Assembly: GCF_000378985.1 (NCBI RefSeq)
Contig: NZ_KB905370.1
Coordinates: 3,741,342-3,805,341, forward strand
Origin: Ensifer sp. BR816
GTDB taxonomy: Bacteria > Pseudomonadota > Alphaproteobacteria > Rhizobiales > Rhizobiaceae
Length of the DNA stretch: 64,000 nt
Direction of reading: 5' to 3'
A program made the position numbers and the translations under genes. The notes under the pieces were generated by a model. The model worked only from the letters and a program-made list of their open reading frames with translations, was not told the origin of the DNA and made no database searches. This document shows positions 1 to 9,052 of the stretch, piece by piece (positions within the stretch are counted from its first letter, which is position 1; each line of letters opens with the position of its first letter).

Positions 1-1
1 C

Positions 2-610
2 AAGGTCATGCGCATGCTCGCGGAAGTCGGCCTGGACGAAAGCTTCTATGAACGCTACCCGCGGCAATGCTCGGGCGGACAATTGCAGCGCGTCGTCATC
101 GGTCGGGCCCTGCTCCTCGAGCCGCGGTTCCTGATCTGCGACGAGCCGACATCCGCGCTCGACGCCTCGATGCGCACGCAGATCCTCAACCTTTTGACTG
201 ATCTGAAGCGGCGCCACGGCTTGACCATGCTGATGATTTCTCACGACCTGAGGGTGGTGCGCCACATCTGCGACCGCATCGCCGTGATGTATCTGGGCCG
301 GATCGTCGAGGTCGCCGACAGTGATGCGCTCTTCAGGACGCCGCGCCACCCCTATACGCGGGCGCTGATCGCCGCCTCCATGCTCGATCGGACTGGCCTC
401 TATTCGCCGGAGATCCAGTTGCGCGGCGACCTTCCGAGTCCGCTTAACCCGCCCCGCGGCTGTCGTTTCCACACCCGCTGCGCCCACGCACAGGCGAAGT
501 GCTCGCAGGCCGAGCCGGAATTCGAGTCGGCGAGCGAGAGCCATCAGGTGCGCTGCCACTTCTGGCGGGAGTTGCCGCCCGGGCAGACGGCAGAGGCGGG
601 CTCGCCATAG
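2..610 (+). CDS. Oligopeptide/dipeptide-type ABC transporter ATPase, C-terminal part
   Basis: The gene is cut by the window start; the frame is open from base 2 and 200 or more residues remain. It is the ATP-hydrolysing subunit of a DppF/OppF/NikE-like importer acting at the inner face of the cytoplasmic membrane. The ABC signature (SGGQLQR), Walker B with D-loop (ICDEPTSALD) and the switch histidine (ISHDL) are present. They are followed by the C-terminal oligo_HPY domain with its typical cysteines (FHTRCAHAQAKC). The Walker A segment lies outside the window. It precedes a family 5 solute-binding protein by 123 bp, so the two probably belong to one import system. The substrate (peptide, nickel or metal chelate) cannot be read from this piece. 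Confidence 0.9.
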   Translation, partial: KVMRMLAEVGLDESFYERYPRQCSGGQLQRVVIGRALLLEPRFLICDEPTSALDASMRTQILNLLTDLKRRHGLTMLMISHDLRVVRHICDRIAVMYLGRIVEVADSDALFRTPRHPYTRALIAASMLDRTGLYSPEIQLRGDLPSPLNPPRGCRFHTRCAHAQAKCSQAEPEFESASESHQVRCHFWRELPPGQTAEAGSP

Positions 611-733
611 AACAGGGGCGAAGAAACGAATGGGGGGTGAGCTGTCATCCCGAATGACAGCACATGGCCCTCGGGGTCGGATACCGGCTGGCAGGGTAGT
701 CGATACGAAACAAAACAGGAGGAGGAACAGAAG

Positions 734-2227
734 ATGAAGCGATACACAATGGCGGCAGTCTGCGTAACGGCTTTGGCTACAAGTGCCATGGCCCAGGAAG
801 GCAAAACGCTGACCTATGCCGATTTTCAGACGGTTCAGACCAATTGGCAGATGGCCAGCGACGATTCCTACCTTGGTAGCCGCGCCGGCTGTTTCGAGAC
901 GCTTGTGCGTCTCAATTGGCAATTGCAGCTCGAGCCGGGTCTCGCCACGTCGTGGAAACAGGTCGAACCGACCGTGTGGGAGTTCACGCTGCGCGATGGC
1001 GTCAAATTCCAGGACGGTGCGCCGCTGACCGCTGAAGCGGCGGCCGGCGCGCTCAACCATCTGCTGGCGGCAGAAATGCCGGCGCGGCCCTTCTCGCCCA
1101 AACTGATCAAGTCGGTGGAAGCGGTCGGGGAGAAGGTGGTCCGCATCACCACCCAGACCCCTTCGGTCCTGCTGCCGGCGCAACTCGCCGCGCCCAACAC
1201 CACCATCCTGTCGCCGGCCGCCTATCAGGGCGCGACGATCGACCCTGTCGGCCGTTGCACCGGTCCCTTCGAGATCGTCGAAGTCAAGCCGAAGGAATAT
1301 CTGAAATTCAAGCGCAATGACAATTACTGGGGCGGCAAGCCCGCGCTCGAGGGCGGCATGGTGGTTTTCATTCCCGATGCCAACACCCGCATGACCCAGG
1401 TTCGCAGCGGCGAGGCCGATATCGCACGGCTGATCCCGGCCCATGGCGTCAAGCAACTGGAAGGGGCGGAGGGGATCGACCTGATACAGCTTAAAACGCC
1501 GCGCGTGACCGAATTGCTGCTCAACAACAAGAAGGAACCGCTCAACGACGTCCGCGTCCGCCAGGCCATCCAGGCCGCAATCGACGGCGCGGGGATTGCC
1601 GCCAGCGTCTATGAAGGCACGGTGACGGCGGCGGCTTCGGCCTTCAAGCCTGACGATCCCTGGGCGCCGAAAGGCATCAAACCGATCTACGATCCGGCTC
1701 GTGCGAAGGCGCTGCTGGAGGAGGCCGGAATCCGGCCCGGACAATTGCAGCTTGAACTCCTGGCCTATACGGCAAGGACCGAACTGAAGGATGTCGGTGC
1801 CATCATCCAGGCGCAACTTGGCGAGATCGGCATCAAGGTCAATCTGCGCGTGGCCGAGTATACCGCGATCGAACCCCAGATGATCTCCGGCGACTATGAC
1901 ATGGCGCTGATGTCGCGTGGATATCTCACCGATATTGCCGATCCCTTCGGCTTTCTGACGGCAGACTATTCCTGCGGCGGCAGCTACAACATGTCGCATT
2001 ACTGCTCGGAAGACGTCGACGCACTAATCGAGAAGGCATCCTCGCTCATCGATCCGCAGGCGCGATACGAGATCTATGCGCAGCTTGCCAAGAAATTCTT
2101 CGATGAGGCGGTCACCATCTATCTGGTGAACGAGACGTCATTCGACGCCCGTAGCGAGCGGGTGAAGAACTACGACATGCATCCTTTGGTCTACTACCTC
2201 ATGACCAAGGATCTTTCCGTCGAATAA
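734..2227 (+). CDS. Family 5 periplasmic substrate-binding protein of an ABC importer
   Basis: This is a 497-residue extracytoplasmic binding protein (SBP_bac_5, DppA/OppA/NikA fold). It begins with a clear Sec signal peptide that ends near ATSAMAQ at about residue 21. A strong ribosome site (AGGAGGAGG) lies just upstream and supports the ATG at 734. Typical family 5 stretches are visible, such as LATSWKQVEPTVWEFTLRDG near residue 80 and the FKRNDNYWGGKP motif near residue 195. It follows the partial ABC ATPase and precedes an MFS permease. Family 5 proteins bind peptides, nickel complexes, opines or metallophores, and sequence inspection does not decide among these. The neighbouring MFS gene makes metal-chelate uptake worth considering. 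Confidence 0.9.
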   Translation: MKRYTMAAVCVTALATSAMAQEGKTLTYADFQTVQTNWQMASDDSYLGSRAGCFETLVRLNWQLQLEPGLATSWKQVEPTVWEFTLRDGVKFQDGAPLTAEAAAGALNHLLAAEMPARPFSPKLIKSVEAVGEKVVRITTQTPSVLLPAQLAAPNTTILSPAAYQGATIDPVGRCTGPFEIVEVKPKEYLKFKRNDNYWGGKPALEGGMVVFIPDANTRMTQVRSGEADIARLIPAHGVKQLEGAEGIDLIQLKTPRVTELLLNNKKEPLNDVRVRQAIQAAIDGAGIAASVYEGTVTAAASAFKPDDPWAPKGIKPIYDPARAKALLEEAGIRPGQLQLELLAYTARTELKDVGAIIQAQLGEIGIKVNLRVAEYTAIEPQMISGDYDMALMSRGYLTDIADPFGFLTADYSCGGSYNMSHYCSEDVDALIEKASSLIDPQARYEIYAQLAKKFFDEAVTIYLVNETSFDARSERVKNYDMHPLVYYLMTKDLSVE

Positions 2228-2325
2228 CTGTCATCTCGGGATCGCGCGGGCTTCTGTTCCGAGCGATCCCCCACCGACGCAATCTCTCCCCGCGCACTTC
2301 AGTCCATGCGTCGGCAGGCGCAGTT

Positions 2326-3594
2326 ATGCGCGTCGGAACGGCCAGATTCCAGAACCTGCAGGCGCGTCAGATGCTCAGTGTCCTCTCCAATCCGACCTTC
2401 CGTGCATTCTACCTGGCACAGGTCGCCTCGCTCGTCGGGGCGGGGCTGGCGACCGTCGCGCTCGGGCTCATGGCCTTCGAACTGGCCGGCAGTGCGGCCG
2501 GCGCTGTGCTCGGCACGGCGCTTGCCCTGAAGACGCTGACCACGGTCGGACTTTCTCCCTTCGTCACCGCCGGGCTTGAGCAGTTCTCCCGACGCAGCGT
2601 CCTGATCGGGCTCGAAATCGCCCGCGGGGCGGTGATGTTCCTCTTCCCATTCGTCACGGAAGTCTGGCAGGTCTACCTCCTGATCGTGCTGCTGCATTCG
2701 GTTTCCGCCGGTCTCGTGCCGAGCGTGCGGGCCACCATTCCCGACATCCTGCCCGACGAGAAGGATTACACCCGGGCACTAGTACTCACCCAGCTCTCCT
2801 ACGACATGGAGACGGTGGCGAGTCCCCTGCTCGCCCTTCTCCTCCTGAGCCTCGTCCCGCTCGAGGGGCTTTTCATCGTTGCTGTCGCAGGGTTTTTGGT
2901 TTCGGCGGCCTTGGTCGCGTCCGTGTCTCTCCCGGCGCAGAATCCCTCCGTCGGTCGCGGCGTGGGCGCGCGCGCGGTGAAAGGTCTTCGGATTTATCTC
3001 GGCACGCCGATGCTGCGATGTCTTCTCGCCCTCACCTTCTGCGCGGCTACCGCCAGCGCCATGGTGCTCGTCAACACGGTTGTAATCGTCCAGTCGGAAC
3101 TGGGCCTCGGGCCGAAAGCCACTGTCCTTGCAGTCGGTGTTTTCGGCGTTGGATCCATGTCGGCCGCCATGCTCATACCGAGGCTGCTCGACCGCTTTCC
3201 GGAACGTGTCGTGATGCTGGCGGGCGCGTGTCTCTGCTCGGGCGGCTTGGGGGCCGGTGCTGCGGTCACCGGCTATGCAACTGTGTTGCTGCTCTGGTTG
3301 GTCCTTGGGTCGGGTTATGCACTGATCCTCACGCCGGCCGGCCGATTAGTCGCGCGGGCGGCAGGCAGGTCGGACCGGTCCGTTCTCTTTGCCGCCCAGT
3401 TTGCACTGACCCATGCCTGCTGGTTCGTTGCCTATCTGACGGCCGGGATGGCGGGTGCGGCCGTCGGCATCGCATTCACCTTCGCAATTCTCGCCGCCAT
3501 GTCCGCGGCCGGGCTGCTCGTCGCCGCGCTCGTCTGGCCCGCCGATCATGCGGCCGTAGCGGCTGTCGTCAGCGACGATCGCCGCGAGCAATGA
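2326..3594 (+). CDS. Major facilitator superfamily transporter
   Basis: This is an integral membrane protein of up to 422 residues with about twelve hydrophobic segments. It resembles the NreB/enterobactin-exporter type of MFS permease, with an opening such as NPTFRAFYLAQVASLVGAGL. An internal ATG at 2371 (MLSVLSN) is a plausible alternative start, because the first 15 residues are hydrophilic and unlike the family. The gene lies 98 bp after the binding-protein gene on the same strand. ABC importer plus MFS exporter pairs are known from nickel and from opine-metallophore loci, but the role here is inference only. Metal or metallophore export is one option and drug efflux another. Confidence 0.82.
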   Translation: MRVGTARFQNLQARQMLSVLSNPTFRAFYLAQVASLVGAGLATVALGLMAFELAGSAAGAVLGTALALKTLTTVGLSPFVTAGLEQFSRRSVLIGLEIARGAVMFLFPFVTEVWQVYLLIVLLHSVSAGLVPSVRATIPDILPDEKDYTRALVLTQLSYDMETVASPLLALLLLSLVPLEGLFIVAVAGFLVSAALVASVSLPAQNPSVGRGVGARAVKGLRIYLGTPMLRCLLALTFCAATASAMVLVNTVVIVQSELGLGPKATVLAVGVFGVGSMSAAMLIPRLLDRFPERVVMLAGACLCSGGLGAGAAVTGYATVLLLWLVLGSGYALILTPAGRLVARAAGRSDRSVLFAAQFALTHACWFVAYLTAGMAGAAVGIAFTFAILAAMSAAGLLVAALVWPADHAAVAAVVSDDRREQ

Positions 3595-3810
3595 GGCGCC
3601 GTTTTGAACGCACTCTTCCCAAATGTTCGAAGTGAACGGGCTCACCCTTGAGGTCAAGGAAGGAGCGGCTGGATGCCCGCGCCGGCCACATGACGCCTCC
3701 GGTCACACGTAGCATCATCCCGACCGCGTACTCTGCCCTCTGACCACGGGGGGCAGGCGCGATTGTGGCCGGGAGCTACCAGAACGATATGCCAGGCTTC
3801 AGTGAGGTCC

Positions 3811-4005
3811 TCAGCGACGAAAAACGACCGATCCGCTCAAGCGCATTCCTTCCGGTCCTTCCGTGATGGCGGCACCATGGACCGGTTGGCAGTCCCGATC
3901 GCTACAGCACTGATAGGAATAATACCATCCCGACGGGGAGCTATGCGCCGACGCCTCCCTTCCAATGCAGACGGCAACGACGAAGCCGAAGTGCAGAAAC
4001 AGCAT
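3811..4005 (-). pseudogene. Short secreted Cys-pair protein, probably truncated
   Basis: The 64-residue reading frame starts with a signal peptide ending near REASAHS. It then shows the SGWYYSYQCCSDRDCQPV block typical of a family of small periplasmic proteins of unknown function found in rhizobial metal loci. Family members, as I remember them, continue with an IPYGD-type segment and a second Cys region. Here the frame stops soon after the first block, so the 3' half is missing or out of frame. A second, more complete but broken relative lies at 4890-5200. It could still be translated as a short peptide. The function is unknown. Confidence 0.5.
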
Positions 4006-4242
4006 ACGTGCGGGCGGTCTCGTGTGCGCATGGCGAATCCTCTTGTTCAGGGCCTCGGTAAAGACGCCTAGCTGCTACTCCGTTCAACCTCCCATCTGCT
4101 GACAGCTTGGAAAGTCGCGAACCGGGGGATGCCTTCCGCCGCCCCTCTCGACCTGGTCATAAGCAATGGCCAGCAGCAAACAACACCAGCGAAGATGGTG
4201 CGCCGCGCGCGCCAACATCGGCAAAGATTTTCGCACACCCCC

Positions 4243-4273
4243 TTGACCCCGCCATCGTTGGAAACTCGATTTT
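4243..4273 (+). promoter_or_regulatory. MerR/CueR-type promoter ahead of the copZ remnant
   Basis: A TTGACC -35 element at 4243-4248 is followed after a long 19-bp spacer by an AT-rich -10 (GATTTT). The spacer holds an imperfect CC...GG dyad (CCCCGCCATCGTTGGAAAC). A 19-bp spacer with a dyad is the hallmark of MerR-family (CueR) activated copper promoters. It lies about 30 bp before the copZ-like start. It is assigned by inspection, with no expression evidence. Confidence 0.5.
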
Positions 4274-4303
4274 GGGGCAAGTCAGATAAAAGGAGACTTC
4301 CAA

Positions 4304-4453
4304 ATGCACCATCCTAATATCCCCGACATGACCTGCGGGCACTGCGTCAGCGCGAGCGCCGGCGATATGGCCGCATTCTTGCGACGGCACGGTAAGCATC
4401 CGCTAGCGCGCCGCTGTCATCAGCCAGTCTGTCAGGGTCGTTCGCTTCGGTAG
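4304..4453 (+). pseudogene. CopZ-like copper chaperone, only the N-terminus remains
   Basis: After a good ribosome site (AAAAGGAGA), the frame encodes MHHPNIPDMTCGHCVSA. This is the beta-alpha start and Cu-binding loop (MTCxHC) of a heavy-metal-associated chaperone. After about 17 residues the sequence no longer looks like the family and runs to a stop at residue 50; intact CopZ proteins are about 65-70 residues long. The break coincides with the 3' end of the small gene on the other strand (4347-4565), so a deletion or rearrangement probably removed the rest. A peptide could still be made, but it would not fold as an HMA domain. Confidence 0.65.
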
Positions 4454-4565
4454 CCGCTTCCAATGCTCGCAACAGGTGTTCAGCCACAGCGAGTTCGCGC
4501 AGGCGACACGCCCGTTCGAACAGCACGAGGATGTCCTCCTCCAATTTGTGGCGAGGGTTCGTCAT
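4347..4565 (-). CDS. Small helical hypothetical protein behind a MerR-type promoter
   Basis: The protein has 72 residues starting at MTNPRHKLEED, is rich in Leu, Ala and Glu, and is predicted mostly alpha-helical (for example ERACRLRELAVAEHLL). I recognise no named domain, but similar short proteins are common in rhizobial copper loci. The start at 4565 was chosen because a MerR-type promoter (4585-4615) lies directly upstream. The last residues (ARMRPYRRRSR) overlap the copZ remnant and may be non-native read-through. It is probably a copper-responsive accessory gene. The function is unknown. Confidence 0.5.
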   Translation of the reverse strand: MTNPRHKLEEDILVLFERACRLRELAVAEHLLRALEAATEANDPDRLADDSGALADAYRAVARMRPYRRRSR

Positions 4566-4584
4566 AAGTAGTCTCCACCCGATA

Positions 4585-4615
4585 ATGCTAGGGCTTACAA
4601 CGGTGGCAAGGTCAA
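4585..4615 (-). promoter_or_regulatory. MerR/CueR-type promoter with 19-bp spacer
   Basis: Read on the minus strand, TTGACC is followed by exactly 19 bp (TTGCCACCGTTGTAAGCCC) and then TAGCAT. The long spacer with a partial dyad is diagnostic of promoters twisted open by MerR-family metal sensors. It drives the small gene at 4347-4565. The nearby cueR-like gene is broken, so another MerR-family protein would be needed for regulation. Confidence 0.6.
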
Positions 4616-4684
4616 GCCACATGATCATCGAGACAGAGTTAGCCGCCGGCGACAACGGGACTCAGAAGCAAGCCGTGCCCCTGT

Positions 4685-4830
4685 AGCCACGTCGCCGAGT
4701 TGGAGCGCAAGATTGCCGCTATCCAGGAAATGACCAGACGCTGAGGCATCTTCGCCAGCCACTGCCATGGCGATGATCGGCCGGACTGTCCAATCATTTA
4801 GGAAATCGCCAACAGGGGCGGAAACGAACG
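4685..4830 (+). pseudogene. CueR/HmrR copper regulator, C-terminal remnant with two nonsense codons
   Basis: One frame reads SHVAELERKIAAIQEMTRR, stop, then ASHCHGDDRPDCPII, stop, then EIANRG. This matches the dimerisation helix and the copper-binding loop (two Cys, C-x7-C, in a CHGDDRPDCP context) of CueR/HmrR proteins. In-frame TGA (4742) and TAG (4799) codons interrupt it, and the N-terminal DNA-binding half is absent. The gene is dead. It shows that the island once encoded its own MerR-type copper sensor, matching the two MerR-type promoters just upstream. Confidence 0.75.
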
Positions 4831-4889
4831 AAGCGACGTCAGCGCCGTGCTACTTCGCTGAAATGACCGGGTCGTCAAACCCCAATGCG

Positions 4890-5200
4890 TCAGGCCTTAT
4901 CAGGCGACGCGAAAAAGCAGTTTATATTGTCTTCCGTCGGATGATGGCGGATATGGTAATTGCGTCTCCAGACGGAAACTAGTTTCCGTAAGGAATGAAA
5001 AAACTGTGGGGTCTGGTTGCGAGGTAATGGTCGCCGGGCTGGAGGATAACCGAGAACCCTCGGCGGCCCTTGCTGACGTCCCAACGGGATCGCGTCACAG
5101 CCCGTCCGACATCTTTGCCCTTGCAGCAGGTCGGAGGATAGGTCCACCCACTGCTGGCATCGTGGGCGTCGCTCGGTACAACGAGGCCAATCGACATCAC
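4890..5200 (-). pseudogene. Secreted Cys-pair protein of unknown function, broken by nonsense and frameshift
   Basis: The first part encodes a signal-like start and SSGWTYPPTCCKGKD, then GFSVILQPGDHYL and HSFFIPYGN before a TAG. The continuation appears in another frame as HIRHHPTEDNINCFFASPDKA, which fits the C-terminal Cys segment of the same family. So at least one nonsense codon (near 4979) and one frameshift (near 4960) have destroyed it. It is a paralogue of the fragment at 3811-4005, and both flank the copZ/cueR remains. The family function is unknown; its location in copper loci is the only clue. Confidence 0.65.
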
Positions 5201-5340
5201 GGCGAAAGCTGATCACCGAAACTGAGAACGGTTTGAAAGTCATTCGAACGCCCCCTCAAGCGCAAACGATCCTACGCCGCCGACGGTCGGGAGCTAGTGT
5301 TAGTGATCCATCATGTAGAATTGCGCTATCCAAATAAGCA

Positions 5341-5541
5341 ATGGCCAAGAGGCGAGCAAAGATGGCAGATCAGTCCCCTTATCCTGGCATGCCGCGTTGG
5401 GTGAAAATCTCCGGGGTCGTTGCCGCTATGCTCGTACTGCTGGCGGCGATTGTCATCGCGTTTGACATCGGCGGTCCCCACGGGCCGGGCCGCCACATGT
5501 CTCCCGCAAGCGAAACGCCGTCCGCAAATGACCGCCCATGA
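5341..5541 (+). CDS. Small single-pass membrane protein
   Basis: The protein has 66 residues with one strong transmembrane segment (VVAAMLVLLAAIVIAFDIGG, about residues 26-45) and a short Pro/Ser-rich tail. The true start may be the ATG at 5362 (MADQSPYP). Its stop overlaps the start of the next membrane gene in an ATGA arrangement, which points to translational coupling. It is not a named family that I can identify. It is probably an accessory membrane component of the copper island. Confidence 0.55.
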   Translation: MAKRRAKMADQSPYPGMPRWVKISGVVAAMLVLLAAIVIAFDIGGPHGPGRHMSPASETPSANDRP

Positions 5542-6037
5542 CAATGCCTGCTGCCCTCCGCAAATTCACCCTCGTTCTTCATGTCATTTCATCGGTCAGT
5601 TCACTTGGTGCGGTGGCGTGTTTCCTGGCGCTCGGCCTAGTCGGGCTGGTCAGCACGGGAGGTGAGACGGCGCAAAGCCCGTATGTCGCGATGGACGCCA
5701 TCGCACGCCTCGTCATAGTCCCGTTGGTTTTCGCGTCGCTCCTTACGGGCCTCGTGCAGGCGCTCGGCACCACTTGGGGCCTGTTCCGACACTGCTGACC
5801 CTGCTGACCGCAGTCGTGCTGCTGCTACAGATGGATTTGATAAGCTACGTCGCGGGCGCGGCCGCGAAAGGCTTGGCGGAAGTCGATCTTCTCGGCATGA
5901 GGCGCTCGCTCGTCGTCCACGCCGCCGGTGGGATCTTCGTCTTGCTCATGACGACGGTGCTTTCGATCTACAAGCCGCGCGGTCTGACGCGATACGGTTG
6001 GCGAAAGCAGCAGAGCCAAATCCGGGAACGACCGTAG
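5538..6037 (+). pseudogene. Multi-pass membrane protein, frameshifted
   Basis: The first 86 residues (start TMPAALRKFTLVLHVISSV) give two or three membrane helices and stop at 5798 just after TTWGLFRH. The remainder continues in another frame from about 5774 (LLTAVVLLLQMDLISYVAG ... SLVVHAAGGIFVLLMTTVL, ending YKPRGLTRYGWRKQ). Joined, they form one protein of about 160 residues with four helices. The junction lacks several residues expected between WGLFRH and the next helix, so a small deletion rather than a base-call error is likely. The function is unknown. Coupling to the small gene upstream suggests a two-gene unit. Confidence 0.65.
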
Positions 6038-6063
6038 CGATACGAGTTGGTTCTGGCCTCCGG

Positions 6064-6621
6064 CTATTCGTTCTTCGTCCGAAACTTGGCGTGGCAGGAG
6101 GTACAGGTCTGCAGCATCAGGTGAAAGGCGTGCTCGGCGGGCATCGAAGCGACGTCTCGTGCGGCCTGCGGTTTCCTCGCAAGCGGACCGCCCATCATCG
6201 TATCGCCACCCTGCATGCGCATCTGAGGACTGAGGGCATCCGGATTGCGATCCGCCGCGGCTGAGAGCGCGGTAGCATAGCCGCCAAGGTCGGCGGCGAG
6301 CTTGTTGAACTGCTCGCGTTCGGCTTCGATGCTGGCGCTGGCTTTGGAACCCGGTGCGGTGACGGAGCCAGAAAAGAGGGACGACATACCTTCCCCCGAG
6401 TGAGACCCTATGGTTTCAGCGGCGGCCTTGAAAGCCTTCGCGTCATAGGCCGACGATCCCTTGAACATGGCATTGATGGTCTTGGCGGCCGCCGCCATTG
6501 CCTTCATACCCTGCTGCCTTTGGGAGACGTTGTCCGACTGCAGGCCTTGTGCCGCCGTCCCGGCTGCGCCTGCGCTCGCCAGCAGAATGAGACCGAACAT
6601 CTTCACCGCTGTTGGGCCCAT
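6064..6621 (-). CDS. Cytochrome c' family (class II c-type cytochrome)
   Basis: This is a 185-residue periplasmic haem protein with an N-terminal signal peptide (MFGLILLASAGAAGTAAQG). It has a four-helix-bundle composition, and the haem-binding CTSCH motif lies close to the C-terminus, which is the class II arrangement. A Met/Gly-rich stretch (MRMQGGDTMMGGPL) lies between helices. The start could be the first Met or Met8. It is divergent from copA, with 195 bp between the starts. In copper loci such proteins may act in periplasmic electron transfer or in NO or copper handling; the exact role is inferred. Confidence 0.8.
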   Translation of the reverse strand: MGPTAVKMFGLILLASAGAAGTAAQGLQSDNVSQRQQGMKAMAAAAKTINAMFKGSSAYDAKAFKAAAETIGSHSGEGMSSLFSGSVTAPGSKASASIEAEREQFNKLAADLGGYATALSAAADRNPDALSPQMRMQGGDTMMGGPLARKPQAARDVASMPAEHAFHLMLQTCTSCHAKFRTKNE

Positions 6622-6816
6622 TCAGAAACCCTTCCTAACACGTCGACTGTGTTGACCAGGATCAAGGTAACTGTTTCGACCCTCGCCGCAATGTGAGCCC
6701 CCAAGCCTCGAGCGAGATCGTCAGCGATATTGGCCATTTTGGGGCGTGGCATTGGCCCTGAAGCTTCCGGCTCTATCTTTGCTTGGTGAGCCGGTCCCGA
6801 CCTGGAGCTGTTGGCC

Positions 6817-9042
6817 ATGGATGAACACAAACACCAGCCTGATGGGCACGAACACCACCATCACCATCATCCCGCCACCGGGAATATCGCTGCAGAGTCC
6901 GCCCAGGCACCGCGCACGAAACAGCGCGAGGAGGTCATCTACACATGCCCGATGCACCCGCAGGTGCGGCAGATCGGCCCGGGCAACTGCCCGATCTGCG
7001 GTATGGCCCTCGAACCCGAAGTCGTGACCGCCGAAACGGGTCCCAGTCCGGAATTTGTCGACATGCGGCGGAGGTTCTGGATCGGACTGGCGCTCACCAT
7101 CCCGGTTCTGATCCTCGAGATGGGGGGCCATCTTGTTGATCTCCACATGCTGCTCAGTCCTCGGACCTCGAACTGGCTGCAGCTTGTCTTCGCGACGCCC
7201 GTTGTCCTCTGGGCGGGCGCTCCCTTCTTCGAACGGGCCTGGCAGTCCCTCGTCACCAGACACCTCAACATGTTTACCCTGATCGCCATGGGAACTGGTG
7301 CCGCCTGGATCTACAGCGTGGTCGCAACGCTCGCTCCCGGTCTGTTCCCAACGGCGCTCCGGTCCCCCGACGACTCCGTTCCGGTCTACTTCGAGGCGGC
7401 CGCCGTCATCACCGTGCTCGTCCTGCTCGGCCAGGTGCTTGAACTGCGTGCCCGCGAGCAGACTGGAGGTGCCATCCGGGCACTGCTGGACCTCGCGCCG
7501 AAGACCGCCCGACGCGTCCGCGGCGATGGCACCGACGAAGACGTGCCACTCGAGGCGGTCGCGGTCGGCGACCGGCTGCGCGTTCGCCCCGGCGAAAAGG
7601 TCCCGGTCGACGGCGTCCTCGTCGAGGGCCGCAGCTCCGTGGATGAATCGATGATCACCGGGGAGTCGATGCCCGTCACCAAGGAAACGGGTGCCAACCT
7701 GATTGGCGGCACCATGAACAAGACGGGCGGCTTCGTCATGGAGGCCGGAAAGGTCGGTCGCGACACCATGCTGTCTCAGATCGTCAGAATGGTCGCGGAG
7801 GCGCAGCGCTCACGCGCGCCCATTCAGCGGCTCGCGGACGATGTCTCCGGCTGGTTCGTCCCCGCCGTCATTCTCATCGCCGTCATCGCCTTCGCAACCT
7901 GGATGTCACTTGGACCGGAGCCGCGTTTTGCACATGCGCTTGTCAGCGCCGTCGCCGTGCTGATCATCGCCTGCCCCTGCGCTCTCGGCCTCGCCACTCC
8001 GATGTCGATCATGGTCGGCGTCGGACAGGGCGCGCGCCAGGGCGTGTTGATCAAGAACGCCGAGGCGCTTGAACGATTCGAAAAGGTCGACACGCTCGTC
8101 GTTGACAAGACGGGCACCCTGACGGAAGGCAGGCCGAAGGTCACGTCGATCGTCGCCAGCGACGGTCTCGCCGAGAACGGGCTGCTGCGGCTGGCCGCCA
8201 CCTTAGAGCGGTCGAGCGAGCACCCGCTCGCAACAGCAATCGTCGAGGCTGCCAGTGAACGCGGTGTGGCGCTCGGCGGGGCGCAAGACTTCGACACCCC
8301 GGTCGGCAAGGGCGTCACCGGCGTGGTGGACGGGCGAAGGCTCGTCATCGGGAGCCGCCGCATCATGACCGAGGAAGGCGTGGATCTAACCCCGCTCGCC
8401 GACAAGGCGGAGGCTCTTCGCGGTGAAGGCGCGACCGTCATCTTTGCCGCGGTCGATGGCCGCGTCGGTGGGCTATTCGCCATCTCCGACCCGATCAAGA
8501 AGACAACGCCCGCCGCGGTAGAGGCGCTGGTGAAGGACGGCATACGCGTCGTCATGCTCACCGGGGACAACAAGACGACCGCCGATGCCGTTGCACGGAA
8601 GCTCGGCATCACTGAGGTCGAAGCGGAAATCCTGCCGGAGCACAAGAGCGAGATCGTCACGCGCCTGCACGACGAAGGCCGCATCGTCGCCATGGCCGGC
8701 GACGGGGTGAACGACGCCCCTGCCCTGGCGGCCGCCGATGTCGGCATCGCCATGGGGACGGGAACCGACGTGGCGATCGAGAGCGCCGGCGTCACCCTGC
8801 TTAAGGGCGATCTGCAGGGCATCGTCCGGGCGCGTCAGTTGAGCCATGCGACGATGCGGAACATCCGGCAGAACCTGTTCTTCGCTTTCATCTACAACGC
8901 CGCCGGCGTGCCGGTCGCCGCCGGCGCCCTCTACCCCGCTTTCGGCCTCCTGCTCTCGCCGATTATAGCCGCCGCGGCGATGGCGCTCTCGTCGGTCAGC
9001 GTGATCGGCAATTCGCTCAGACTGAGGACTTTACAGAAATGA
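6817..9042 (+). CDS. copA: Cu(I)-exporting P1B-type ATPase CopA
   Basis: This is a copper efflux pump of about 741 residues in the inner membrane. It has a His-rich N-terminus and a heavy-metal-binding domain with the YTCPMHP ... [11 protein letters not shown] pattern in place of a classical HMA domain. Eight membrane helices carry the CPC motif ([11 protein letters not shown], about residue 385). The phosphorylation loop is DKTGTLTEG (about 430), with the SEHPLA nucleotide-binding motif and the hinge [10 protein letters not shown] (about 630). The helix 7 and 8 signatures (YN and [11 protein letters not shown]) mark the Cu+ subgroup. The ATG at 6817 is preferred over the upstream TTG because GGAG lies 10 bp before it. 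The gene is intact, unlike many neighbours, and is the central resistance gene of the island. Confidence 0.96.
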   Translation: MDEHKHQPDGHEHHHHHHPATGNIAAESAQAPRTKQREEVIYTCPMHPQVRQIGPGNCPICGMALEPEVVTAETGPSPEFVDMRRRFWIGLALTIPVLILEMGGHLVDLHMLLSPRTSNWLQLVFATPVVLWAGAPFFERAWQSLVTRHLNMFTLIAMGTGAAWIYSVVATLAPGLFPTALRSPDDSVPVYFEAAAVITVLVLLGQVLELRAREQTGGAIRALLDLAPKTARRVRGDGTDEDVPLEAVAVGDRLRVRPGEKVPVDGVLVEGRSSVDESMITGESMPVTKETGANLIGGTMNKTGGFVMEAGKVGRDTMLSQIVRMVAEAQRSRAPIQRLADDVSGWFVPAVILIAVIAFATWMSLGPEPRFAHALVSAVAVLIIACPCALGLATPMSIMVGVGQGARQGVLIKNAEALERFEKVDTLVVDKTGTLTEGRPKVTSIVASDGLAENGLLRLAATLERSSEHPLATAIVEAASERGVALGGAQDFDTPVGKGVTGVVDGRRLVIGSRRIMTEEGVDLTPLADKAEALRGEGATVIFAAVDGRVGGLFAISDPIKKTTPAAVEALVKDGIRVVMLTGDNKTTADAVARKLGITEVEAEILPEHKSEIVTRLHDEGRIVAMAGDGVNDAPALAAADVGIAMGTGTDVAIESAGVTLLKGDLQGIVRARQLSHATMRNIRQNLFFAFIYNAAGVPVAAGALYPAFGLLLSPIIAAAAMALSSVSVIGNSLRLRTLQK

Positions 9043-9052
9043 AACTGCGATC

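Noticed and set aside
6603-6830. Small minus-strand frame between the cytochrome c' and copA genes
   Set aside because: It overlaps both neighbouring starts, has no ribosome site and no known motif.
6823-6882. Six consecutive His codons at the start of CopA, resembling an affinity tag
   Set aside because: The run sits inside a longer natural His-rich stretch and precedes a family-typical metal-binding domain; no vector sequence is nearby.
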